Part shown: piece by piece, positions 25,290 through 32,889 of the stretch
How the letters are laid out: each line of letters starts with the position of its first letter
Position numbering within the stretch: position 1 is the stretch's first letter
Source of the DNA: GCA-2709075 sp964492555
GTDB taxonomy: Bacteria; Pseudomonadota; Alphaproteobacteria; MPNO01; UBA2964
Length of the DNA stretch: 64,000 nt
NCBI GenBank assembly: GCA_964492555.1
Contig: CAZBKQ010000004.1
Coordinates: forward strand, 72,813 to 136,812
Reading direction: 5' to 3'
Notes under the pieces: generated by a model
Databases searched by the model: none
What the model saw: only the letters and a program-made list of their open reading frames with translations
Told to the model about the DNA's origin: nothing
Made by a program: the position numbers and the translations under genes

Positions 25290-25344
25290 CGGAACCAGCG
25301 GGTATAATCCCCTTATCTGTATAAGGGGTTTGGCAAATGACGGT
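25290..25344 (+). repeat. 55-bp contig-end duplicate, right copy
   Basis: Exact copy of 25135-25189 at the start of the next contig. The exact length suggests a k-mer overlap left by the assembler. The true locus should carry this stretch once. Confidence 0.9.
25309..25328 (+). promoter_or_regulatory. Hairpin just upstream of the small secreted protein gene
   Basis: A perfect 8-bp stem, CCCCTTAT (25309-25316) with ATAAGGGG (25321-25328), closes a CTGT loop. It ends eight bases before ATG 25337, in the zone where a ribosome binds. It could be an operator or a translational control hairpin, or the terminator of the upstream oxoprolinase gene. The following T stretch is only three bases, so termination is less likely. 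Confidence 0.4.
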
Positions 25345-25651
25345 TTGCGTAAAATTTTTCAGTGCCGCGTTTTTAGCGGCCATTTTCTGTATGGGCGCGA
25401 ACACGGTGCTTGCCCAAGACGCCGCGACGGGGGCCTGGTGGGGCTGCGCCGACGGGTATGATCTTGAGCTGAACACGGCAAAGGACTCTGTTCGCTGCAT
25501 CAAACCGGCAATCAGACGAACGCAAAAGCCGGTATGCCCGACAATCAGCCTGCCGGGCTCCCGCGTCCAGCCAGACCTGAAAATCGACGCCTGGGGGAAA
25601 TCCGATGTCTGTCTTCTGGCAAAATCCGCTTATGGCGCAAAACCGGCCTGA
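25337..25651 (+). CDS. Small secreted cysteine-containing protein of unknown function
   Basis: 104 residues. I do not recognise the family. An N-terminal signal peptide (FFSAAFLAAIFCMGANTVLA, probably cut before QDAATG) precedes a mature domain of about 78 residues with four cysteines (WWGC, VRC, PVC, DVC), enough for two disulfide bonds in the periplasm. Tryptophan and glycine near the start (GAWWGCADGYDLEL) suggest a compact fold. The gene begins inside the duplicated contig end but is complete in the right-hand contig. A hairpin lies directly before its start. It stops 82 bases before the end of the convergent histidine kinase gene. Confidence 0.7.
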   Translation: MTVCVKFFSAAFLAAIFCMGANTVLAQDAATGAWWGCADGYDLELNTAKDSVRCIKPAIRRTQKPVCPTISLPGSRVQPDLKIDAWGKSDVCLLAKSAYGAKPA

Positions 25652-25733
25652 CCGCGCCGTTTCAAAATGGAAATCGTCACCGGCCCGGACAGCTGCGTAC
25701 TGAATGTAGCGAAAGGCATCGTCGCACCGGCGG

Positions 25734-27662
25734 TCAGGCGCTGAGCGCGCCCTGAGAGGAAGCGGCACCGGACTCGCCCCGCCGCTGAACGGAAGCGAGG
25801 ATTTCGCGCAACTCCTCGACCCGGACGGGTTTAGAAATATAACCGTCCATTCCCGCCGCGAGGAATCTCTCTTTGTCACCGCTCATGGCGTCGGCGGTGA
25901 CTGCAACAATGGGGATTCCTCCCCGCGCGTCCTTTAAATTTCTGATCGCCGCCGTTGCCTCCATCCCGTCCATTTCCGGCATGTGTATATCCATCAGAAC
26001 GGCGTCATAAGGTCGGTTGCGGACGGCTTCAACGGCCTCCACCCCGTTACCCACGACATCTACCCGGTACCCATCCTTGCCGAGCAAGGTCGAAAGAAAG
26101 CGCTGATTGATATGGTTATCCTCGGCGATGAGCAAACGTACCGGGCGGTCCGGGCCTGGCGACGGCATCTTCTCGGCATTGGCGCCGCCGCCTCTGGCGT
26201 TGCTTGCCTGGGCGGCGGCTGTCTCCATTTCCTCCCGCGCCTTATAAATCTCGCCGAGGGCTTCTCTCAACTGGGCAATGGAAACCGGTTTCACGAGTAC
26301 ATCGGCAAATTCCGTATCATCGAACTTTTTCGATTTCCTGATCGTTGAGGAACTTGCCAGAATGATCGGCACCTCCCCAAGCTCCGGATCGGCATAAGCG
26401 GCCCGCGCGAAGGCCTCGCCATCCATGCCGGGCATCATGTGGTCCAGGATGATCGCGTCATAGTGCCGGGAATTTTCGCGCAGAGCCGCCAGCCCCGCCT
26501 CGCCATCAGAGGCGAAGTCCGCCTCTACACCGATGGATACAAGCTGGCGTTCGAAAATGCGGCGGTTTACTTCCGTATCATCGACGACAAGCACCCGCAT
26601 CCCGCGGATATGCGCAGGGCCCGTCCGGACATTTACCGGGGCCTGTTCGCCAAGACCGAGCAACATGGTGAATGTAAATTTACTGCCCTCGCCCAACGTG
26701 CTGTCGACGCATATGAACCCGTCCATGAGTTGAACAAGCTGGCTGCAAATCGCGAGCCCCAACCCGGTCCCGCCAAATTTACGGGAGGTTGACGAATCCC
26801 CCTGGCTGAATGGCTTGAACAGCTTGTTCTGGATTTCATCCGATATCCCGATCCCGTTATCGGTGACAGAACATTCCAGCACCACCTGTTCGTCAGACCG
26901 ATCCCGTAAGGCAACCTCGACACTGACCGCGCCGCTCGAGGTGAATTTAATCGCATTATTGACGAGGTTCAGAAGCACCTGCCGTATCCGCCCGGGGTCC
27001 CCTCGCAAGAGCCGGGGAATTTCCGGATCGACGAAATAGGAGAGATCCAGCCCCTTTGCCTCCGCATGAGGAACCAGCAGGTTCAAAACACCGGCAACGA
27101 CTTTCTCGATATCGGTATTGACGATCTCGAGATCCAGCCGGCCCGCTTCAAGTTTCGAATAGTCGAGAATCTCGTTGAGGATTGTAAGCAAACTCTCGCC
27201 GGATTCCTTTACGGTCTCCGCATAGCTCTTTTGTTCGTCTGTCAGAACTGTATCCAGCAACAAACCGTTCATGCCGAGGACGCCGTTCATCGGCGTACGC
27301 AATTCATGGCTCATTGTCGCCAGAAACATCGACTTGGCCTCATTGGCGCGCTCAGCCATACGCCTGGCCTGTTCGAGCTCATCGGCCCTTTGCGCGGATT
27401 GTTCCGCATTGGCCCGAAGAAGCGCGAGCCCGGTGCCGACCCCGAAATATTTGCCATTCCGGGTGACGATAAACCCCTGAAGCGCGGCGGCGGGGCGTTC
27501 GATAGCGATCAGACGGGTAAGCACATCAATGCTCACCTCTTCATCGACCAAAAGGGGCTCTTCCTCTATCAGAGCTGTTATCGGTTTCTTTTCATAAAGG
27601 GCCCGGCCATACCGGCTGGCGAGGCTCAGAGTGAATTCATTCCGGTTGATCAGCGCGACGGG
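25734..27662 (-). CDS. Hybrid sensor histidine kinase with two receiver domains (5' end lost in gap)
   Basis: About 643 residues visible. The order is a sensory region related to CBS-like input domains (ALINRNEFTLSLASRYGRALYEKKPI... GFIVTRNGKYFGVGTGLALL), then a coiled segment, and a HisKA domain with the phosphorylated His in ATMSHELRTPMNGVLGM. A HATPase domain follows with NLVNNAIKFT, DNGIGIS and FGGTGLGLAI. The first receiver domain has DDTEVNRR and the acceptor Asp in DHMMPGMDG. The second has EDNHINQR and the acceptor Asp in DIHMPEMDG. It is probably a soluble or peripheral kinase, since no strong membrane helix is visible. No separate response regulator or Hpt gene is nearby. The start is hidden by the N run. 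Confidence 0.9.
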   Translation of the reverse strand, partial: PVALINRNEFTLSLASRYGRALYEKKPITALIEEEPLLVDEEVSIDVLTRLIAIERPAAALQGFIVTRNGKYFGVGTGLALLRANAEQSAQRADELEQARRMAERANEAKSMFLATMSHELRTPMNGVLGMNGLLLDTVLTDEQKSYAETVKESGESLLTILNEILDYSKLEAGRLDLEIVNTDIEKVVAGVLNLLVPHAEAKGLDLSYFVDPEIPRLLRGDPGRIRQVLLNLVNNAIKFTSSGAVSVEVALRDRSDEQVVLECSVTDNGIGISDEIQNKLFKPFSQGDSSTSRKFGGTGLGLAICSQLVQLMDGFICVDSTLGEGSKFTFTMLLGLGEQAPVNVRTGPAHIRGMRVLVVDDTEVNRRIFERQLVSIGVEADFASDGEAGLAALRENSRHYDAIILDHMMPGMDGEAFARAAYADPELGEVPIILASSSTIRKSKKFDDTEFADVLVKPVSIAQLREALGEIYKAREEMETAAAQASNARGGGANAEKMPSPGPDRPVRLLIAEDNHINQRFLSTLLGKDGYRVDVVGNGVEAVEAVRNRPYDAVLMDIHMPEMDGMEATAAIRNLKDARGGIPIVAVTADAMSGDKERFLAAGMDGYISKPVRVEELREILASVQRRGESGAASSQGALSA

Positions 27663-27762
27663 NNNNNNNNNNNNNNNNNNNNNNNNNNNNNNNNNNNNNN
27701 NNNNNNNNNNNNNNNNNNNNNNNNNNNNNNNNNNNNNNNNNNNNNNNNNNNNNNNNNNNNNN
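27663..27762. other. Assembly gap (100 N) between histidine kinase and NTF2-like coding sequence
   Basis: Exactly 100 N, a placeholder size. The reading frame happens to run through it, giving an apparent 799-residue fusion. The true spacing and frame are unknown. Confidence 0.95.
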
Positions 27763-28106
27763 GTATGCTTCTCAACCAGCAATCCGTCCTGAAAATGCAG
27801 GATATCAAGCCCGCGATAAGCGCCCTGACGATCTTCTTCCTCCAGCGTCAGCAGCCAGCGGATGAGCGCTTTTCCCGCCTCCACATCAATGAACATATCT
27901 TCATCGTGAAACCGCATCTTTCCGTACTTGCCGGCAAATTGCGGCTCAAAGGCCTTGCGGATCGCAGATTTCCCCTGATGGCGCGCGCCATTGAATTCGT
28001 CATAGATCGCGTCATCGGCAAAATAAGACATAACCGCTTCGAGATCGTCGCGGTTGAATGCCTCGGTAAATTCCAGCGTCAGTTTTTCCAACTCCCGCCG
28101 CGTCAT
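27763..28106 (-). CDS. SnoaL/NTF2-like protein (3' end lost in gap)
   Basis: About 114 residues of an NTF2-like cone-fold protein. It has the typical start TRRELEKLTLEFTEAFNRDDLEAVMSYFADDAIYDEFNG, then GKSAIRKAFEPQF and the strand-rich GKALIRWLLTL...GLDILHFQDGLLVEKH. SnoaL-like proteins bind small hydrophobic ligands and sometimes isomerise them, and the ligand here is unknown. I chose ATG 28106 because a GGAGG ribosome site lies five bases upstream. The frame extends nine codons further to 28133 without support. Family length suggests only a few C-terminal residues are missing, so it is probably a separate gene upstream of the histidine kinase. Confidence 0.75.
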
Positions 28107-28221
28107 CACATCCTCCGTCTTTGTATTGATCAAGCTTAGTCAGATTGTGTCCCTTGACCAAACCGCCGCTAAAAAAGACAATCCGCGCGAATTGACCAAA
28201 ACCAGATCAGGAGCAATCGAC

Positions 28222-29808
28222 ATGGCGCCCAAGGTTGGCGGCACCGCGCCCGGAGCCGAACATGATTACGCCATCCCGTTTCAATCCGTCCGCACTCTGC
28301 TGGCGAAATACAAGGATCGCGATCCGGACAAATGCGCGCTTTACGATCTGACACAGGAAAAGGGCATTACCTTCGGCCAATTGCATGACTGGTCAAACAG
28401 GATCGCCAACTGGCTGGTTTCGCAAGGCATTCAGAAAGGTGACAGGATCGCGCTGTTATCCGAAGAACGCATTGAGAAGCTGATTTTATGGATGGGTATC
28501 TGGCGCGCCGGCGCCGTTTGCTGTCCGACCAATGTCGAGATGAACATCGCCTATGTTGCCGAAATTCTGAGCCATCTCGACTGCAAGCTGGCTTTTTATG
28601 ATGCCGATCTGGATATCGCGCAGATGACCGATGGGGTCGATATCGCGAAATTCGCCTTCACCGACTGGACGGACGATATTACGTCAGGCGATGGCGGCAA
28701 CGTGTTTTCGGAAATCGCCAGTGTCGCCGCCTCTCCCGAATGCGACCGCGATTATGTGGAAACCGATGACGCGACGATCTTCTGTACCTCCGGCACAACC
28801 GACAAGCCCAAGAATTTCCTGATCGATCATCTGGCGCACTGGTCATTCGGCCTGTCCTCGATCGATCAGATCGGGCTGACAGAGGAAGACAAGACGCTGG
28901 AATTCCGGTCCTTCGGCTGGAATTCAGCGCAGGGCCTGTCACTGATGCCCTGGCTGGAGACCGGTTGCACGCTGCATTTCGCGCGCCGTTTTTCGCACAG
29001 CAACTTCTTCAACTGGATCAAGGAGCACGAGATCACCTTCTCCGCCGGTATCCCGACGGTGATCAACATGCTGCTCGACCGCCCCACCGGCGTTACCGCA
29101 AAGGACGTGCCGTCCTTGCGTCTGATGAGTTCCTCCACCGCGCCGCTTTCACCCGAACGGTGGAAGCAGTTCGAGGAGACCTACGGCATCAACCTGCTGC
29201 AATTCTTCGGCTGTTCGGAAGGCGGCTGGGTCTGCGGCAACCGTCACTACGCCAAGAAATACGGCACGGTGGGTCCGCCCGCGAAGCATCAGGAATTCGT
29301 GCTGGTCGATGCGGATGGCAACCCCGTCCCGCAGGGCGAAGAAGGCGAGGTCACTCTGGGCGGACCGCAATGCGCCAAGGCCTCAATGACCGCCGACGGC
29401 GTCTGGGAAGATTTATACGGCAAGCGCGTGCCGCTGGGCGATCTGGCAGTGATGGATGAGGAAGGCTTCATTACCGTAACCGGACGCCTGAAGGATTTGA
29501 TCATCCGGGGCGGGGTGAATATCAGCCCCGTCGAGGTCGATAATGTGATGATGCAGCACCCCAAGGTATATGAAGCCGCGGGCGTTGGCGTGCCCGACGA
29601 TATTTATGGCGAGGAAATCGTCGCCTATGTCGTGGTACGCGACGGCGAAACGCTGACCGAGGAAGACATCCGCGACCATTGCGCGGCAACCATTCCGGAA
29701 TACCGTATGCCAAAGGAATTCCACTTCATCGACGCGCTGCCCAAAAACGACCGCGGCAAGGTCCGCCGTCCCGATCTGAAGGAAATGTGGATCGCGGCAA
29801 AAGGCTGA
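28222..29808 (+). CDS. Acyl-CoA synthetase (AMP-forming)
   Basis: 528-residue ANL-superfamily enzyme that activates a carboxylic acid with ATP and then forms the CoA thioester. The phosphate loop is CTSGTTDKPKN, in which the usual glycine before the KPK element is Asp. Later motifs are FGCSEGG (adenine site), GDLAVMDEEGFITVTGRLKDLIIRGGVNISPVEVD (hinge and A8 region) and a C-terminal KNDRGKVRR containing the catalytic Lys region. ATG 28222 is preceded by caggagc at about eight bases. It is followed nine bases later by a quinone oxidoreductase-like gene on the same strand. Substrate class cannot be assigned with confidence. Confidence 0.88.
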   Translation: MAPKVGGTAPGAEHDYAIPFQSVRTLLAKYKDRDPDKCALYDLTQEKGITFGQLHDWSNRIANWLVSQGIQKGDRIALLSEERIEKLILWMGIWRAGAVCCPTNVEMNIAYVAEILSHLDCKLAFYDADLDIAQMTDGVDIAKFAFTDWTDDITSGDGGNVFSEIASVAASPECDRDYVETDDATIFCTSGTTDKPKNFLIDHLAHWSFGLSSIDQIGLTEEDKTLEFRSFGWNSAQGLSLMPWLETGCTLHFARRFSHSNFFNWIKEHEITFSAGIPTVINMLLDRPTGVTAKDVPSLRLMSSSTAPLSPERWKQFEETYGINLLQFFGCSEGGWVCGNRHYAKKYGTVGPPAKHQEFVLVDADGNPVPQGEEGEVTLGGPQCAKASMTADGVWEDLYGKRVPLGDLAVMDEEGFITVTGRLKDLIIRGGVNISPVEVDNVMMQHPKVYEAAGVGVPDDIYGEEIVAYVVVRDGETLTEEDIRDHCAATIPEYRMPKEFHFIDALPKNDRGKVRRPDLKEMWIAAKG

Positions 29809-29816
29809 ACCCCGCA

Positions 29817-30824
29817 ATGCGCGGTCTCTGGGTCACCGAATACACCGATTTCGACAAGCTGTCGGTCGAAGACATTCCGCGTCCCGGCCTTGAGCCCAAC
29901 CAGTTGCGCATCCGCGTGCGCGCCGCTGGCGTCAGCTTTGCCGCCAATCTGGTGGTCGCGGGAAAATATCAGCGCAAACCGCCCCTGCCCTTCACCCCGG
30001 GGACCGAATGCGCGGGAGAGGTCATCGAATGTGGCGCTGACGTCACGCGTTTCAAACCGGGAGACCGCGTCTTCGCCGCGCTCGACTGGGGCGCCTATGC
30101 GGAAGAGGCCCTCGCCTATGAAGTCAATAGCTATCCGCTGACGGATGCTCTGACCTATGCTCAGGGAACGAACTTCAATTCTTACGCCACCGCGATGGCG
30201 GCACTGACCTGGCCCCGCCTGCTGAATGTTCAGGCCGGCGAAACCTTGCTGGTGCATGGCGCGGCGGGCGCGCTGGGGCTAGCAGCCGTGGAACTCGGCA
30301 AGGTTCTCGGCGCCACCGTTATCGCCACCGCCGGCACGGCGGAAAAACGCGCCGCCGCGAAACAGCACGGTGCGGATCATGTCATCGATTATTCGGATGG
30401 CGCGTTTCGTGACGAGGTATTGGAGATCACCGCCGGCAAGGGCGCGGATGCAATCCTCGATCCGGTCGGCGGCGCGGTATTCGAACAGTCATTGCGTTGC
30501 ATCGCGTTCGAGGGCCGCATCTGTCCCATTGGATTTACCGGCGGCGCGGCGTCACCCGCCCCGACAAATATTGTTTTGGTGAAAAATATCTCGGTCGTCG
30601 GATTGAATTTCGGCACCTATTACGGCTGGAGCCCCAACGACATCCGCTATGAGGCGGAAGAACGGGTGCGCGCAATCATGGACCGCTTCTGCGCCCTGGC
30701 GGCTGAGGGTAAAATCAACCCGGAAGTCTGCGCCGAATTTCCCCTGGATCAATTCCGTGAGGCGATGTCGCTGGTCACCAGCCGCAAATCTGTTGGGCGA
30801 GTTGCTTTTGTTTTAGGGGCTTAG
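29817..30824 (+). CDS. Zinc-independent quinone oxidoreductase-like MDR protein
   Basis: 335-residue medium-chain dehydrogenase/reductase. The N-terminal GroES-like domain has PFTPGTECAGEVIECGADVTRFKPGDRVFA. The Rossmann domain has the NADPH motif VHGAAGALGLAAVELGKVLGA. No zinc-ligand cysteines of the alcohol dehydrogenase type are visible, consistent with quinone oxidoreductase or enoyl reductase relatives. It follows the acyl-CoA synthetase by nine bases and may act on the same CoA-linked intermediate, but that is inference. A second member of this family lies at 51938-52930. It ends 15 bases before the convergent E1 beta gene. Confidence 0.88.
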   Translation: MRGLWVTEYTDFDKLSVEDIPRPGLEPNQLRIRVRAAGVSFAANLVVAGKYQRKPPLPFTPGTECAGEVIECGADVTRFKPGDRVFAALDWGAYAEEALAYEVNSYPLTDALTYAQGTNFNSYATAMAALTWPRLLNVQAGETLLVHGAAGALGLAAVELGKVLGATVIATAGTAEKRAAAKQHGADHVIDYSDGAFRDEVLEITAGKGADAILDPVGGAVFEQSLRCIAFEGRICPIGFTGGAASPAPTNIVLVKNISVVGLNFGTYYGWSPNDIRYEAEERVRAIMDRFCALAAEGKINPEVCAEFPLDQFREAMSLVTSRKSVGRVAFVLGA

Positions 30825-30838
30825 CCCCCCCGCACCGC

Positions 30839-31810
30839 TTACAAGGCAAGTTTTCGCGCCGCCTCGACAATCCTCTCCGCCGAGGGCATTGCGTGATCCT
30901 CTGATGCAAGGTTGGTCGGGATATGAGCGTTGCGCCTGTTGACCCGCACCGGCGGCGCTTTCAAGAGGTCCAGCCCTTTTTCACATACTGTCGCGCTGAC
31001 CTCGGACGCGATTGAACAGCGCATCGGGGTTTCATCGGCAACGATCAGCCGTCCCGTCTTGCCGACCGAATTCAAAATCGCGTCTTCGTCCAAAGGCACC
31101 AGAGAACGCAGATCAACAATTTCCACCTCGATGCCCTCGTCCGCCAGTGTCGCCGCCGCGTCCACCGCCGCGCTGACCTGAAGCGAGGCCGCGACGATGG
31201 TCACATCTGTGCCTTCACGCTTGATATCGGCGATCCCGAACGGCACTGAATGATCGCCCTCAGGGACCTCTCCTTCCATCCGGGTCAAACGCTGATGATC
31301 GAGGATAACCGTCGGGTTGTCGCTGCGGATCGCGGTCCGCATCAGCCCGCGCGCATCCGCCGGGCAGGACGGCAGAACGATTTCAAGACCCGGATTGTTC
31401 CAGAGCATCGCCTGCGGCGAGAGGCTGTGTTGCGGCCCGCCCCCGCCGCGCAGCCCGTGCACGGCGTGGAACACGATCGGCGCTATCGCCTTGCCGTTGG
31501 ACATGTAATGGACCGACCCGGCCTCATGCACGATCTGGTCCCAGGCGCGCAACATGAAACTCGCCGTGCCGAAAGGCAGGATGGGCCGCAGCCCGTTCAT
31601 CGCCGCGCCGGTGGCGATTCCCGCCATGCCGGCTTCGGAAATCGGGGGATGAAAAATCCGGTCGCCGAATTCATCCTTGATCTTCTGCACCACAGGCGAC
31701 TGGCCGCCGACACCGGTCAAAGATCCCCAGACCAGCGTCACTGCCGGGTCTTCCGCCATTGCGGCGTAAAGCGCATCGACCACCGCGGCGCCGTAACTCA
31801 TCACCGCCAT
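30839..31810 (-). CDS. 2-oxoacid/acetoin dehydrogenase E1 component, beta subunit
   Basis: 323-residue transketolase-like beta subunit of a ThDP-dependent E1. It has the conserved DPAVTLVWGSLTGVGG opening, FHPPISEAGMAGIATGAAMNGLRPI (with the ThDP-activating Glu), and a C-terminal domain including IEVEIVDLRSLVPLDEDAI. It pairs with the alpha subunit whose stop is two bases upstream. Such E1 pairs decarboxylate a 2-oxo acid or acetoin and pass the acyl group to a lipoyl E2. No E2, E3 or lipoyl protein gene is nearby, so the partner must be elsewhere or the pair may work differently. Confidence 0.88.
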   Translation of the reverse strand: MAVMSYGAAVVDALYAAMAEDPAVTLVWGSLTGVGGQSPVVQKIKDEFGDRIFHPPISEAGMAGIATGAAMNGLRPILPFGTASFMLRAWDQIVHEAGSVHYMSNGKAIAPIVFHAVHGLRGGGGPQHSLSPQAMLWNNPGLEIVLPSCPADARGLMRTAIRSDNPTVILDHQRLTRMEGEVPEGDHSVPFGIADIKREGTDVTIVAASLQVSAAVDAAATLADEGIEVEIVDLRSLVPLDEDAILNSVGKTGRLIVADETPMRCSIASEVSATVCEKGLDLLKAPPVRVNRRNAHIPTNLASEDHAMPSAERIVEAARKLAL

Positions 31811-31812
31811 GA

Positions 31813-32832
31813 TCAGCCCTCCCCCGCAAGAACGTAATCGCCAAGACTACCGACATCGGGCATCGGCGCCGCCAGCGCCTTTTCCTTCGCGCCCGCGATT
31901 TCTTGCGATATCCGGACATCCAGGGCGCGAAGCGCACCGGCGTCTATCGCGCCATCGGCCAGCAGGGTCCGGGCAAGTTTCAGTACGGGGTCGAGCTCGT
32001 CAAACCAGGTGGCATGATCGCCGGTGGCGGCATCGCCCGCGCTTGCGCGGTCCAGATCGGTCGGACCCGTCACCATATCGGGGAAGGAATACATGTTACC
32101 CGGCCAGCGCTCGGTCAGCGCCTCTATAAATACCGGTTTGGAATCCGCCGCGCACCGCGCCCGGCATTCCGCCATCAGGGATGCGACCGCCGCCGCGTCG
32201 CTGCCATCGACTTCATGCGTTTCGATTTTGAGCGCCTGGGGCGTATCGGCCACCCGTCCATCCGGCAGGTTCGACGTGTTGTTGCCGCCCTTGGACTTCT
32301 CCAGCGCGCCCGGCGTGTTGTTTTCGCAGACAAACAGCACAGGCAGTTCCCACAGGCGGGCGAGGTTCAGCGTCTCATACACCACCCCTTCCTCGAAACA
32401 GCCATCGCCGAAAAGGGCAACGGCGACCCCGCCGGTTTTTTGCTGTTTGGCCGCCAGCGCCGCCCCGGCCGCAAGCGGCACCGCGCCACCGACCAGTGCC
32501 GAGGTATGCGGCATCGCGATGTCCGGATCGGCCAGATGAAAGGTGCCGCCGCGCCCGCCCTGGGGTCCCGTGGCGCGGCCGAGAATTTCCGCATAGGCCG
32601 CTTCCGGGTCCATGCCCCGCGCGACGGCATGACCGTGATTCCGGTGTGTGGAATAGATCGGGTCTCTATCCGACAGAGCGTCGATTACGGCCGCGCCGGT
32701 CGCCTCTTGGCCTATATAGAGATGATAATGACCCTTGAACGCCCCGGCCTGATGCAGATCGAACACCCCTTCCTCAAACCGCCGGATCGCCAGCATGGTT
32801 TCGAAAATGCCGGTCAGGCTGTTATCCACCAT
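31813..32832 (-). CDS. 2-oxoacid/acetoin dehydrogenase E1 component, alpha subunit
   Basis: 339-residue ThDP-dependent E1 alpha subunit. It has MLAIRRFEEGVFDLH, the GHYHLYIGQEATGAA and STHRNHGHAVARG substrate-channel blocks, and the ThDP motif GDGCFEEGVVYETLNLARLWELPVLFVCENN. I chose ATG 32832 because it follows GGAGGG at four bases. The open frame extends 17 codons further upstream. It is cotranscribed with the beta subunit (two-base spacer) and with the upstream aldehyde dehydrogenase (57-base spacer). The pattern resembles acetoin dehydrogenase AcoA/AcoB, but without E2 the substrate stays open. Confidence 0.88.
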   Translation of the reverse strand: MVDNSLTGIFETMLAIRRFEEGVFDLHQAGAFKGHYHLYIGQEATGAAVIDALSDRDPIYSTHRNHGHAVARGMDPEAAYAEILGRATGPQGGRGGTFHLADPDIAMPHTSALVGGAVPLAAGAALAAKQQKTGGVAVALFGDGCFEEGVVYETLNLARLWELPVLFVCENNTPGALEKSKGGNNTSNLPDGRVADTPQALKIETHEVDGSDAAAVASLMAECRARCAADSKPVFIEALTERWPGNMYSFPDMVTGPTDLDRASAGDAATGDHATWFDELDPVLKLARTLLADGAIDAGALRALDVRISQEIAGAKEKALAAPMPDVGSLGDYVLAGEG

Positions 32833-32889
32833 CGGACCCTCCCTGTTTCCTGATATTCTCGGCCCGCGGGCGGCAGGGCGCAACGCCGG

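Noticed and set aside
25135..25344. Direct 55-bp repeat as a CRISPR-like or mobile-element signature
   Set aside because: Only two copies, placed exactly at the two contig ends around an N run. A contig overlap explains it.
25734..28133. Single 799-residue NTF2-histidine kinase protein
   Set aside because: Depends on an N run of placeholder size. Annotated as two partial genes.
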